Assembly (NCBI RefSeq): GCF_949987515.2
Contig: NC_082696.1
Span: 57,380,947-57,444,946 of the forward strand
Direction: 5' to 3'
Length of the DNA: 64,000 nucleotides
Origin: Delphinus delphis
Lineage: Eukaryota > Chordata > Mammalia > Artiodactyla > Delphinidae
Shown here: in pieces, positions 47,216 to 58,560 of the stretch
How the letters are laid out: the number at the start of each line of letters is the position of its first letter
Numbering within the stretch: the stretch's first letter is position 1
The notes under the pieces: model-generated
Databases searched by the model: none
Told to the model about the DNA's origin: nothing
The model's input: the letters and a program-made list of their open reading frames with translations, nothing else
Translations under genes and position numbers: made by a program

Positions 47216-47640
47216 AATTAGAGTCCATTGGAAAAGAGACAGCACACTTAAACTGGTAGAATTTAATAGAGGGAATGTCTAGAAAGTTGTGAGCAGGGTT
47301 TAAGAAAGCTAAAAAGAGATTGTGCCATTCAGTGAGCCCCTCACCACTCCTAGACCTGCACGGACAATGGAAGAGAGTAGCTTCCAGAACCCAGCAGAAA
47401 CAAGAAGTCAATCTGCAGGGAGGACCTAGAGGAATATACACCCCAATCCTGGCCTCCCATCACCTGATTGTCTGCATCCAATTGGAAGTCAGAGGACAAG
47501 GGAGCCCATGATGCAGCCTGCAGCCTCCAGTAGCAAAGAGCAAGGTGAAGAGTGGTGAGTGGATATGGAGGAGCAGAACCATCCAGCAGAGAAGCCTCTG
47601 TCGTTAGTGGCTGTGTGGGATTCACACTATCTAGTTAGAA
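47216..47640. other. Possible unassigned old repeat
   Basis: A GC-richer block (ATTTAATAGAGGGAATGTCT, TAGACCTGCACGGACAATGG, GACAAGGGAGCCCATGATGC) with short frames on both strands. The phrasing feels like a dispersed mammalian repeat, possibly an LTR, but I cannot assign it. Confidence 0.3.
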
Positions 47641-47918
47641 GTAATAGAAATACTGAGAAGAAAGACTACTCTAAATATACATTTTAAACTATATAATTAA
47701 ATGTATATATTTTATATTCAGTGACTATAGTAAATCTTGAATTTTCAACATAAAGGTATATGTAACTTTTATTCATTGAAAATCCATTTTTCCTCCCACC
47801 AGTAAACCAATGTGAAACCAATACTAAGACTATTGGTTAGAACAGGTACCAACTATCATTCTGAAATGCAGCAGGACCCTATGGTCCTTCCCCCTATGTC
47901 CTCCATCTGCCTTTTGTC

Positions 47919-48567
47919 TGTAGGAAAGCTTTAGCCAAAGAATAAGTTTAATCAGAGAAGTGAGAAAATGCAGAAGCAAAGGAAAGCAGTCAAACAGGAC
48001 AAAACAATAATAATTTAGTCATTAAGTAAAGTCAAGGACATTTACTTCCTCCTCAAGGTCTATAGATAATATCCTGAGCCATACATATCCTGTGAGCTGT
48101 CTTATAGAGACTGAAACCCCCGCCAGGTGGAAGAAGTTAACTACACGATGACCAGACTGTAGCCATGACATAAGCTGCCACAATTCTGAGAACTGGCCTC
48201 AAAGAAATGGGAACAAACCGACCGTGGAACTGAAGATTAACTGTACTTACAACAATCAAGATGACGCTGGTCAGACCACTGCATGACCAATTTCAAGATA
48301 ACTGTAAGAGCTGACTATGCTGCTTCTGCCTGTAGCCCCTCCTTCCACTTACACACCCTTGAAACGCCCCTTTAAAAGCTCTTGCCCACTGACTGTCAGT
48401 GGGGTGGAGGAGGAGTCAGCCTCTGGACAGGAGTCTGCCCTCTCCCCCCGGTTGCCTGGACGGCATGCCCACATGCTACCTCTATGGCAGATGTACCGCC
48501 TTGCATTTTCTGTATGTCCCGTCAATGTCTGCTGAATGAACTAAAAGGAAATACAAGAGTTTTATCA
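47919..48567 (+). mobile_element. Probable solo LTR of an endogenous retrovirus
   Basis: About 650 bp starting TGTAGGAAAGC and ending near TTTTATCA, the TG…CA form of LTRs. It has a TATA-like CCCCTTTAAAAGCTCTTG at about 48,367 in a GC-richer setting, followed by a downstream block with GTCAATGTCTGCTGAATGAA before the end. No gag, pol or env sequence is seen on either side. I could not find a clear 4-6 bp target duplication, so the borders are approximate. Class not assigned. Confidence 0.5.
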
Positions 48568-48569
48568 TA

Positions 48570-49815
48570 AAGCAATATGCAGAATTAGACAATATGCAGA
48601 AATTTATGAGAAACAACAATATCTAAAAATGTGTAATGTGCTTGTTTTTTAGAATACTAGAAATACAGTCTTAAAACTTAAGGAAGGGGAGTGGGTAATC
48701 TTGAGAATATAATTTCTATTAGTATAATGCTTAAATTCAAGATACTTTCTGGAAAAAATATGAAAAGGTAAGTTTATTAATATTGACCTTTTTACCAGGT
48801 TCTTCTCTGAAACTGTGACTGACTCATCTATAAAGCATTATTCTGTGAATATAAAATTTTATGCTCTTAGCATATATGAAGGGTTTTCAAAGGTACCCAA
48901 CTCTACTCAAATTGTTTATATGCTATTTTCCATATGTATCTAGCTCTGCCTAAATGATTTCTATGTTATGTTTCAGATCTCAAAAAGTCATTAGTAAAAA
49001 TAACTTGTTGACATTGTGATGGATATTAACAGTCTCTGCCATAAATAATTAATTTATATTATTAGAGTTAAAACCACAGATCTAACTATTATGGGTTATA
49101 CTGGTGAAACTGCCCATATTACCTACAAGGGACCAGGGGGCCTGTAACTTCAGCACAGCCCCACCAGACCACAGGCTGGCAGTGACCAGCAGAGTGGCTG
49201 GGGGCCATGGAGACACCCCTGTGATCTGCACAGTTGACATTTGAGATTTCTTTCTCCTCCTGTGGGCCCCTATCCTTCTGCTGGAGTTGTCCTCTGACTC
49301 CTGTCCAACCTCTTAGCTCCTCTATTCCCATGGTGGCTCTTTCTCTGTCACCAGACCCTGGTACTACCAGGATGCCTTTCCTAAGTGTATGGCATATTGG
49401 GGTCCATGTGCGCATTTCAGACACAAATAGATATTAAGAAACACTTATTAACAGAATTAATTCAGATTAGCTAGAGCAGTGATGCTCCTCTGGGGCCACT
49501 CTCTTCCCAGTTCATCTTGTTTCAGTTCAGCAAAGGAGAGCCCCACTCCACAGCCCAGTGGAGCCTAGGGAGTTCTTCCTTCTTCATTCCTCTCCCCAAC
49601 TCCCTCAACCCAGGTCTCTCCTTTTCTTCCTCCTTCCTCACTTGTTGTATGTTTTCCCAGAGAAAGCACTATTCATTGTACCCCAGATGTGAGTTAGGAC
49701 ATCATCAATGGGAAATTTCCAACCAAAACATTTCTTTGCCATCATATAAAACAGTGTGACCATTTCTTGATCTTTTTACACAGGGCTGAATACCTTCTAG
49801 GGTTTCTACTCTATT
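48570..49815. other. Gene-free unique sequence
   Basis: No gene supported. ACAATATGCAGAA-type words are repeated at 48,573-48,600. The frames on both strands around 49,119-49,437 overlap and lack domains. Confidence 0.5.
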
Positions 49816-49816
49816 T

Positions 49817-49866
49817 TGTTGGTTTGGCTTGGTTTTGGTTTTGGTCTTGGTTTGGTTTGGTTTTTT
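49817..49866. repeat. Degenerate (GGTTT)n tract
   Basis: GGTTTGGCTTGGTTTTGG and following units make about 50 bp of GG dinucleotides spaced by T runs, ending at a T run that leads into an antisense L1 tail. Confidence 0.85.
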
Positions 49867-49877
49867 AAACTTTTACT

Positions 49878-50210
49878 TATTTTTTTAACATCTTTATTGG
49901 AGTATAATTGCTTTACATTATTGTGTTAGTTTCCTCTTTATAACAAAGTGAATCAATTATATGTATACATATATATCCCCATATCCCCTCCCTCTTGCAT
50001 CTCCCTCCCACCCTCCCTATCCCACCCCTCTAGGGAGTCACAGAGCACCGAGCTGATCTCCCTGTGCTATGCGGCTGCTTCCCACTAGCTATCTATTTTA
50101 CATTTGGTAGTGTATATATGTCCATGCCACTCTCTCACTTCGTCCCAGCTCACCCTTCCCCCTCCCCGTGTCCTCAAGTCCATTCTCTATGTCTGCGTCT
50201 TTATGCAGGA
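49878..50210 (-). mobile_element. L1 3'-end fragment
   Basis: Antisense of the 'CACTTTGTTATAAAGCAG' tail type: CATCTTTATTGGAGTATAAT, CTCTTTATAACAAAGTGAAT, CCCACCCCTCTAGGGAGTCA, GATCTCCCTGTGCTATGCGG and TCCTCAAGTCCATTCTCTA. A 5'-truncated, fairly young copy. The open frame at 50,064-50,324 lies over it. Confidence 0.92.
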
Positions 50211-50214
50211 CAGG

Positions 50215-53200
50215 TTTCTACTCTTTGCTCAAGGATGCCTCCTAAGAGAATAATAGGTAAGCCAATGAGGAAGACCTTTGAGAGTGCATTAGGATACTCC
50301 CAGCCCTCGGTAGGAAAGCCATAGGAGCTCTTTGCTTGACTGGAAAATAACATAGATTTTTAAAAATTCTTCTAAATTTCAGAATCTTCATTAGAAGGAT
50401 GAATAGTTCACAAGTTCTCCTGGTTGAATATTCTTCTGTTGTAAAAATAAGTTCCAGGCTATGTGTAATCATCTTTTTAATAATATATTAACTTTTTTCC
50501 TCCCACAGCAAAGTAAGGTGAGAGTCTACTCTTCCTAGAAACTAATTAAAATGTTAAAATGATATTATCATAGAAAGAAAAATTCCCTTGAGAAGCCCTT
50601 AGACACCCCCATATCATTTTATGGTACCTAGGTCCAATTTAGATATATTTGTATAATATGATTTTAGACAAGATTGAACTGGAACCAGATATTTATAAAT
50701 AGATTAAAGTCTCAAAGATCATTCCTAAGCCTTTTTTGTTCACAAGTCTATAAGCATCCACTCACCCCACCTATTGGGCGGAACTGGCACACTTCTGCTC
50801 GGTAGCAACTTTCCTCATAGCTATGGAAGTTCATAAATTAGAATTTTATAGGTCTAGGAGATTCCTTATTACAGAGAAGGCATTTTATATAGCCTACTGC
50901 CATCATCAGACCCTGTGATCACAGAAATGCAATCAGCAGTGCTCTATGGACTAATCTGACTTTTAAAACACCAATAGTGACTTCGCCTGTACTCCAATAA
51001 AGACCAAGTTTCAGAAGAAATGTCCATCCACATTTGGCCTTTTTGGTAGAGGAAAAGCATTGATACCACCACCCTGGTTCTGAACTTACTCCCAAACAGA
51101 GCCCCAAATAAAGTCAGAATCATAGAGACAGTTGAAAGTGTTTTCAGCCATCTTTTGTTTCGTGTAAACTGAGGCTCAGAGAAACACGGCTCTGGTGCCA
51201 GGTCGCCAGGAAGTGGAGCGTGGGAGTCCCAGCCCAGGCCTCCTGCAAGCGGTAATGTCCTTTCCCAGTCATGTAAGAGTCATGGGGAGAGTCAGGAGAT
51301 TTAAGGTGATAGTGCTTTTTGTTCACTTGTTACCAAACCTTTGATGAATCTAAATCATAGTGCTAAAGTCTTGCTTTTAAAGGACTTCACTTCAGTTATT
51401 TCAGAAATCAAAACAAATGGTAGGGATATTTAAAAGGAAGATCCAGACTTAAAGACACTTCTCTGCTTCATTACCCAAGGAAAGACCTGAGTGTTTGAAA
51501 TTCTAGATTCCAAGTCAACCCACTTTCTTTTGCGTAATGTTACTCCTTCCTCTAAATGACATTTCATCTGACGGTTGTAAGCCCCCCTCTCACTGGTTTC
51601 CCGATTACATGTTACAGTATAAGTCCTCGGTGGTTTAAGAGACAGGACATTCTGAACTCAGGGCTTCTCCACAACATCTGCTCCCATTAATCTCGGGTCT
51701 GCCTCAATGCCGTGTGTGAGTGACGACAAAAAGAAAGGCAGGCCTGGGGCTGGAAGGGGAGTACAGCTGAAAAGTTGGGTTACTTGTCTTTCTTTTATGT
51801 CCGTGGTTAACAGAAAATGTAACTGTCCTACCTTTAGGATTTGCCTCTTTTCACAACTGAAGGTTCCTTCATTCCAAAATCCACTTTCTTCTACTGCCTG
51901 GTTCTTTACCCTTCTGTCCCCTTTGACGACAAAACATCCCGGAGGAGAATGGCCAAGAACTCCCCCGAATTGAAGTGGGATCAGCTCCTCCACAACAGGA
52001 TGGAAGGAGGGGGAGTTTAAGAAGCTCTCGTGTACACTGGCTGTGGTGGGCTGAACGGGTGGCACATTCTGATTTTTCTAGGCAGACGACAGAGTCCAAG
52101 GGGAGACCATCTAGTGAGCTGAGCAAAGCTACAAGGCAGCAGCTGTACTTAGATTCCCCAAGGCAGGAGCTGTGCTCAGGACAAGCTGGAAGCAGCCTCA
52201 TGGCTTGTGATGGTCCAGTGACTTGGCACCTTGGGTCCATATTCCAGCCAGCGGCTGGACTAAAGAGGACATTTCCAGCCAAGGGGTGAGAACCAACCAA
52301 GTAGGAGGCAGGATCAGACCTGGGCCTGGGCCTTGAAAACCTCCAGAGGCGCCATTCAAATTCTACTCTGTGCAACCAGCCAAACCGAGGTAGAACCTAA
52401 TGAAAAAGAAAAGACCAAGGAACTGGACAAGCATAGTAGGCCATGACATAGTCTGATTTACATGTGAAGAGATCCCTCTGTCTACATGGAATGTAGCCAG
52501 TAGGAATCTTTGTAAGAGACCCAAAAATGGCTTGGAGGGAACTGATTAGTTCATGTTACTGAAAAGTTCAGTGGGCTTCAGGCAGGGTTTGATAGGGGAT
52601 GTTACTCCATATCTCTGAGATTCCGACAGCTCTGCCTTCTAGTGTGGTGGCGTCATCCTAGGCTGGCTGTGCAAGACGACCACCAATCCACATACCCCCT
52701 CATGTTACCTCCCTCATGTGCAGAAGGAGAGAACAGGATGGCTTCCACCAACCGTAGGACAAATGCCCTAAGCTTTGCGCTTATTGGACCATCTTGAACC
52801 AGTCCCTTGGCCAGATAGGTGTGGCGGCTGATTGGCTTAGTCCTGGGTTGGCCAAACCAAGTACTGTTATAATAGGTCTTGGGTTCTTCTGATAGGCTTT
52901 GAATCATCAGGGCTTGCCCTGGAGCTTGGGGTAGGGCCAGTTGCACATAAACCACACAGCTGTCACAGTAGAGAGGGGTGACTAGAATTTGTCAAGACAA
53001 TCACTTTATCCACTACAAGGAAGAAAAGAGAAAAGAGCAGAACCAGAGAGAATACTTTCTGACACCATTGTCCAATTAGGAGAGTGGGTTGGCCTGGGAT
53101 GGTGGCAATGGAAGTGGAAACAGGTGGATACAAGCAATATATTTTGAAGGTAGAGTCAAGAGGACTTATGCTATATTGGGATAGGAATAGGGGGTTATGT

Positions 53201-53600
53201 GTTAAATTTTTAAGTACGAAAAACAGATTAGAACACACTGAGTCTCTCCCACTTCCAGTTCTTCTCCAGACAAAGTTAACATCAGGAGAACACTGTGAGT
53301 GGCACGCTCATCTCCCAGCCAACTTGCACCAGAAAACAGGCCTCTCTGCTTTTCAGTATAAATCCCTTCTAGGCAGCAATATCAACAGACAAGTCATATG
53401 TCAAAATATTTAATGATTGGCATTTGTTGGCATTTTTAAAAGAAGTGAGAAACCAAATGTATGTGTCACACCCAGAAGTTGTTGATCATGCAGACTCTTA
53501 CACATAACTCAGATAATTTCCCTCGTGATCTGGGCCTCTATTTAAGGTACAAGTCCCTCCAGTTTTCCTCCCCAGACCCTTCTCACTATATTACCATCAT
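50215..53600. other. Gene-free, mostly unique sequence with an exon-like segment
   Basis: The longest repeat-poor, GC-richer part of the window. A small antisense MIR piece (ACTGAGGCTCAGAGAAACAC) lies at 51,155-51,240. Open frames occur on both strands at 51,658-52,375 (up to 168 codons on the minus strand), none with a recognisable domain. The plus-strand piece 52,082-52,285 is bounded by splice-like signals (see findings), but nothing else supports a gene. Confidence 0.5.
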
Positions 53601-53609
53601 AGGTTGGAG

Positions 53610-53740
53610 CCTGAATAAATTCATTACAGTCTATGCGCCAGACTCTGTGCTGGGTTTTACAAATACTGCCTCATGAGTTTGAAAGCACCTCTATAAGATA
53701 AGTATTATCCCCATTCTGAAAATAGAGACATTCATTCAGG
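53610..53740 (-). mobile_element. MIR fragment
   Basis: TACAGTCTATGCGCCAGACT, CTGTGCTGGGTTTTACAAAT and AAGATAAGTATTATCCCCAT are antisense MIR blocks. First of three MIRs within 900 bp. Confidence 0.7.
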
Positions 53741-53784
53741 TTAGATGGGTTGAAGATTTGAAGTGAAGGAAACTACAATTTCTG

Positions 53785-53990
53785 AAAGCCCACTATGTGC
53801 TGCTTCACACCTCCTATGTTACACAACTGTCATGACAATAGTAAGACTGTCACACAAACGAGGAAAACAAGACTGAGAGATTCAGTATCGTGTACGAGGT
53901 CACACACCAAATTAGGGGGAGAGTTGGGATTCCAGCCCTGTTTTTCATTTTCTGGGTTCACAGTCTTTCCACCACACCATGATGTCTTTA
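53785..53990 (-). mobile_element. MIR fragment
   Basis: CCCACTATGTGCTGCTTCAC, GAGGAAAACAAGACTGAGAG, GAGGTCACACACCAAATTAG and GGGATTCCAGCCCTG are antisense MIR blocks. The reverse-strand frame of 209 codons at 53,830-54,459 runs through this MIR, the next one and the spacer, so I read it as chance. Confidence 0.8.
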
Positions 53991-54314
53991 TGGCAGGGAT
54001 GCTCACCGCAGACTCCGATGCAGAAATGCTGAGCTGGGTTTTGATGGATGGAGAGAGTAAGAAAGCTCCTCTAAGGAAGCCATGAGCACAGTCTTCTTTC
54101 CTGGCTTTAAAGAGTCCCAGGCCTTTCTTGGGAAACTTTCTGAGCCCAAGAAATAAACGTTCATCCTTCAGCACCCCCAGCATTCTGTTCTGCTCACCCC
54201 GACTCGCTACCGCAGTTTCTGCTTGAATGTAGACACCCTTGATGGCCACACTCCATACATTTATGTGGGTCAAATACACATGGGGTGGGGCAGTAAGAGG
54301 GGTCATAATAGATA

Positions 54315-54465
54315 TTGTAGCACTTTCATACACATTGATTCTGTAACTCTGAGAGATGAACAGAGTGGATATTTTTATTGCCCCTCTGCTTATAAAGAAA
54401 CTAAATCTCAGAGGGGTGAAGGGACTGATCCAACACCATTCAGTGCCAGAGGGACACATTTTATC
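54315..54465 (-). mobile_element. MIR fragment
   Basis: TAGCACTTTCATACACATTG, AAACTAAATCTCAGAGGGGT and GAAGGGACTGATCCAACACC give an antisense MIR core. Confidence 0.75.
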
Positions 54466-55054
54466 TAAACGAATGTAAGTGTATGCTACTGGGTGAGACT
54501 TCCATGTAAATAAAGAAATTGGGTAATTTTAATTCTTTTGTCACCCTCTAACCACAGCATAATGGGTTAGGTGGTTACTTCATGAGCAATGTTGTAGAGA
54601 AGGATGAGCATCTAACTGGCATCGTAATTATCATAAAATCTCTCCAAAGATCCCCAGGCTTCCTGTCTGCAGACAACACTGGAGTAGGCAGCACTTGGCT
54701 GTGGACGGCTCTGGGTGCTTAATGGAGTTGTTGTTTTCTCCCATGTACATCCAGGGACACACTGCCCTGTGCCAAGGTGCCGGGGAGGCTGTGCGAGCCA
54801 CACACTCCCCTGTCTTTCAAGATCAGCTCTAAGGTCACGTTATTCTCCTCCAGGCTGGCACGGCTTCTCTTCTCACCCTGCAGGGACCCACCCTGTCATC
54901 TGTCAAGAGCTTCCTCCAAATTTCAATGCAGATGAAATTCACCCAGACCATGTGTGACAGCAATTTGAAAATAGCAATATGCATGGAAGAAATTTGAGTT
55001 CATTTGTGCAAAAGGCACTAATTCAGCACCTACCATCTTCTGCACAAGATGCTG
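54466..55054. other. Gene-free sequence
   Basis: No gene recognised. Confidence 0.5.
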
Positions 55055-55069
55055 AAAGATGGTTGATTT

Positions 55070-55368
55070 GGGCTTCCCTGGTGGCGCAGTGGTTGAGAGT
55101 CCGCCTGCCAATGCAGGGGACACGGGTTCGAGCCCTGGTCTGGGAAGATCCCACATGCCATGGAGCAACTAGGCCCGTGAGCCACAACTACTGAGCTTGC
55201 GCGTCTGGAGCCTGTGCTCCACAACAAGAGAGGCCACGATAGTGAGAGGCCCGTGCACCGCGATGAAGAGTGGCCTCCGCTTGCCACAACTAGAGAAAGC
55301 CCTCGCACAGAAACGAAGACCCAACACAGCCAAAAATAAATAAATAAATAAAATTAAAAAAAAAAAAA
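55070..55368 (+). mobile_element. CHR-family SINE, long form
   Basis: GGGCTTCCCTGGTGGCGCAG start, box B GGTTCGAGCCC, long-form 3' block (GATGAAGAGTGGCCTCCGCT, GCCCTCGCACAGAAACGAAG), then an (AAAT)n and A tail. Perfect target duplications AAAGATGGTTGATTT at 55,055-55,069 and 55,369-55,383. Very similar to the copy at 25,371. Confidence 0.96.
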
Positions 55369-55384
55369 AAAGATGGTTGATTTA

Positions 55385-57475
55385 AGGCCATGGAAATGAA
55401 GCATTTAAAATAAAATTTAATATTCCCAAAAGTTAATGTTTATGTGTATATATACACACATATATATACATACACCACATATAAAATACATATATAGCAA
55501 AAAATGGAAAGTGGAAAAACATATATCAGTGTGTTTCTCTTATTTATACCATTAGAAAATAATATCTTCCAAAGCAAGAACCATACCTGTTATGTTCTCT
55601 TTATCTTTTCTCAGCACCTAGTGCAGTAAAAGCAAACAGATGCTATTCACTGACTCAATACAAGCCAGTCAGTTTAAATGAAAGGAGAATTAACTGGGAT
55701 TGATGCCTATGCCTGCTTTATTCTCTGCCAAAAAAAACAATGCAGTTAATTATCTACCAAGAGTAATCCCCCCAAAATTATATTGTGTAGGAATATTGAC
55801 TAAAATTAAAAGTGCCTCTTTATCACCCTATTTGGCTATTTATTAGCATAAATCATAACTAGCATGTGGCAACAGGTCATTTTATTCCAAATGTGCACAG
55901 GTGTAATGTTTGCTGAAAACGTTAACTAAAAGCAACGTGCTTTAAATGTATAAAATGTTTCTTTTCAAATCTACTTCTTGTGCTTCAGAAATTAATGGGA
56001 ATTTTACCTAATATTTTTTGAAAAGAAGAAATTATCAACAGATTCTAAATGATTACTTCTTCATGAAAATAACTGGGGTTTTCCTTGACTGTATGGAGAG
56101 GAGATGCTCTGTCCTCACGTTGGATGAAATCTCTCTACATTGTGACTGGCATTTATGCTTAAAAGCCCAGTTCTCTAAAACATCCTGGTCAAATAAAAGG
56201 AACCTTGGCCACATGTTCTTAATTCACTTTATAACATTTTAAAAATTTGAAGAGTAGACAATTCCAGAATGTAGAACATTCTGGAAGACTCTTCAAAAAA
56301 GTCAATAATGTAAAAAATGAACAAAAGAAGGCAGTGGACTGTTCTAGATTAAAAGACCTAAAAGCAACACAGACAAATGCAGTGCATGAAGCTTCATTAG
56401 ATACAGGATTTTTTAATAAATAAAGCATTTGGGAGACAATTGGGAAACTGTGAGTACATTTTCCAAAATAAGGAATTATTATTCATTTTCTTTAGTGAAA
56501 GAAACATGAGTATTTATGATATCATTCTTTCAACTTTTTTGTAGGTTTAAATACTTCAAAATAAAAATTTGAGGAGATAGGAACCCAAGAAGGGAGAAAG
56601 CGTGAGAGAGGAGGGGCTCCACTCTGGGCCTGCATCTCCTCCAGAAGCACTTGGACAGGGCTTACCCAGGTGTTACATTCCATATACTGCAAACAGGATC
56701 TGCAGACATCCCTTTCCCTCACAGTCATTGGTGAGAACTTAGTCCTATGGCCACCCCCTGCTGAGGGACACTAGAAAATATAGGAGAGGAGAGGGATTGG
56801 AGGGGGGTCTACAATGTTACAAGGGGATCAAAGAAGGACAAAGAGGTTAATGTAGGAAGGGGTTGCAGGATGGACCCTGGAGCCTGGACTGAATCAAGGA
56901 GTAAAGAGAAGGACTTGAGAGACTGTGGTCTCGGAGAGAATATACAGCCTTTGCTGTAACAGCGAAAAGCAGAAAATAGGCGTGTGTGATCAGAAAGCAG
57001 AGTTTCAGATTTCAGAAGTGGAGAAGTTCAGGGTGATGACTAGTTCTGGGATATGGCCCAAGCGTGTGACCGATGTGGAGTGAAGGGAAAGCTTATTAAA
57101 GGACACTGTGGAAATTTTCATTATTCGCCTTTCCGGGTGTCATCTAACTATGGGCCTGTCTTATTGTCATAAACTAGAGTAAGAAATTTATTAAAAATTT
57201 TACTATAGTCTCTTTTTCAATTAGCAAAGTTTATTCTAACCCATGGGACTGACCGAACGCCTCTTGTAGGTCCTAAAATTTGAATGGATAAAGAGAAGTT
57301 AGGAATAACACATTTGGGTGTACCCTGACCTCTTTCAGTTGGTGCTTAGTTGCCACTGCCACCAAGTGGCCAGTAGGGAGAACTGCATTTGATGCTAGGT
57401 CCTCGCCAACCTCTCCTTGACTTTATTGTGGCTTTTCAATAAAACTAGCTGAAAAGTAAAAACTGGAAGCTGAAT
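55385..57475. other. Gene-free unique sequence, with a candidate conserved element
   Basis: No gene supported. A degenerate AT/AC tract lies at 55,440-55,498. The repeat-free stretch 55,700-56,240 has homeodomain- and T-box-like words (CAGTTAATTATCTA, TTATTAGCATAAATCATAA, CACAGGTGTAATG) and may be a conserved non-coding element. This rests on appearance only. Confidence 0.45.
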
Positions 57476-57477
57476 AG

Positions 57478-57640
57478 CTTCCTTCATTTATTCAACAACT
57501 TCAGCAATTATTTATTGAGCATTTACTATGGGCCAGGTAAGTGCTTACCATTTTCTGAGTGATGAAGATACAGTAATGAACAAAAGAACCCCAAATCCCT
57601 GCCTTCATAGAGCTTACATTCCAGTGGACTGAGGTAGATA
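57478..57640 (-). mobile_element. L2 3'-end fragment
   Basis: AATTATTTATTGAGCATTTA, CTATGGGCCAGGTAAGTGCT, ATACAGTAATGAACAAAAGA and CTTCATAGAGCTTACATTCC match the antisense L2 3' end. Directly continued by a MIR piece. Confidence 0.8.
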
Positions 57641-57745
57641 TTATTACCCCTGGGTCACAGATAAAGAAGCTGAAGCTCAGAAATACAACAAGTAATTGAC
57701 AAATACAGTTTTAGGCACAGGTCCGTCCTACCACAAAACCCGTGC
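57641..57745 (-). mobile_element. MIR fragment
   Basis: TATTACCCCTGGGTCACAGA and AGAAGCTGAAGCTCAGAAAT are an antisense MIR core adjoining the L2 3' end. Confidence 0.6.
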
Positions 57746-57854
57746 TTGTTATTTTTACACTACAAGCAAGGAGTTGTAAACTCTGTCCCAACTGTAAGTC
57801 CTGCAAAGTCTGCCGTAATGATTTTTACAGAGGCTTTCTGACACACACGATATC

Positions 57855-58070
57855 CTTTGCACCTAAAATACGTCTTTCAACTTACCTGATGAGAGTCAGA
57901 CTTAGCTAAGTGCCTCCATGTTCCTCTGGGGCTGTCTCTTTATTATACTGTTCACTGCATTATATTCTAACTAGTCTAGCTGTGTGTCTGTCCCCCTCAC
58001 TGGATTGTGAGCTCCTTAGGGCAGGAACTATGTCTTACTTATCTCTGTGCCCAACAAAAAAACAGACACT
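57855..58070 (+). mobile_element. Probable L2 3'-end fragment, sense
   Basis: TGTCCCCCTCACTGGATTGT, GAGCTCCTTAGGGCAGGAAC and TATGTCTTACTTATCTCTGT fit the sense L2 3' UTR ('…tagaatgtaagctccatgagggcagg…'). The small plus-strand frame here is not a gene. Confidence 0.55.
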
Positions 58071-58344
58071 GGCAAGAGGAGGAAGCAGTGGTGTAGAATT
58101 GACAAAGACTAGCATCTTTGAAGTGTCCATTGACTAGCACCCCTGGCCACCTCACCTTCATTGCTATATCCTGACAGTCTTGAGAATTTCTGGTTGACCT
58201 GAACTTATTTGACTTTGGTCTGCAAAGAGGGAGTGAAGTTGTCAAAGGAAAGAGAGACAGACTAAGAAGCTCAGCCTTGCAGGTGGATATATTTTATTTC
58301 TCCCAGGAGTACAATACCTCCAAATAGACTGCAGGAAGTGAAGT

Positions 58345-58560
58345 ACTTCCACTTGATAAAGTACTTTCCTATATTTAATCATATTTGTTTACCTTGTAAA
58401 GTGGGTAGGGCAAGTTATATTGTTCCCATTTTATCCACGATGAAGTTGAGACTCAGAAATATTAAATGACTTTCCACAAAGCACACAACTTGTAAAAGGG
58501 GTCCTTAGACTTGATTCCAGTTCACAGCTAGACTCATACTTAGATCTGCCTTCCTTATTG
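58345..58560 (-). mobile_element. MIR fragment
   Basis: AAAGTACTTTCCTATATTTA, GTTGAGACTCAGAAATATTA, AATGACTTTCCACAAAGCAC and CACAACTTGTAAAAGGGGTC are antisense MIR blocks. Confidence 0.75.

Noticed and set aside
51869..52375. 168-codon reverse-strand open frame and an overlapping 135-codon one
   Set aside because: Both overlap each other in different frames and a plus-strand frame; no domain, signal peptide or family resemblance seen.
53830..54459. 209-codon reverse-strand open frame
   Set aside because: It runs through two antisense MIR relics and the spacer between them, has no recognisable domain, and its length is reachable by chance in this GC-richer patch.
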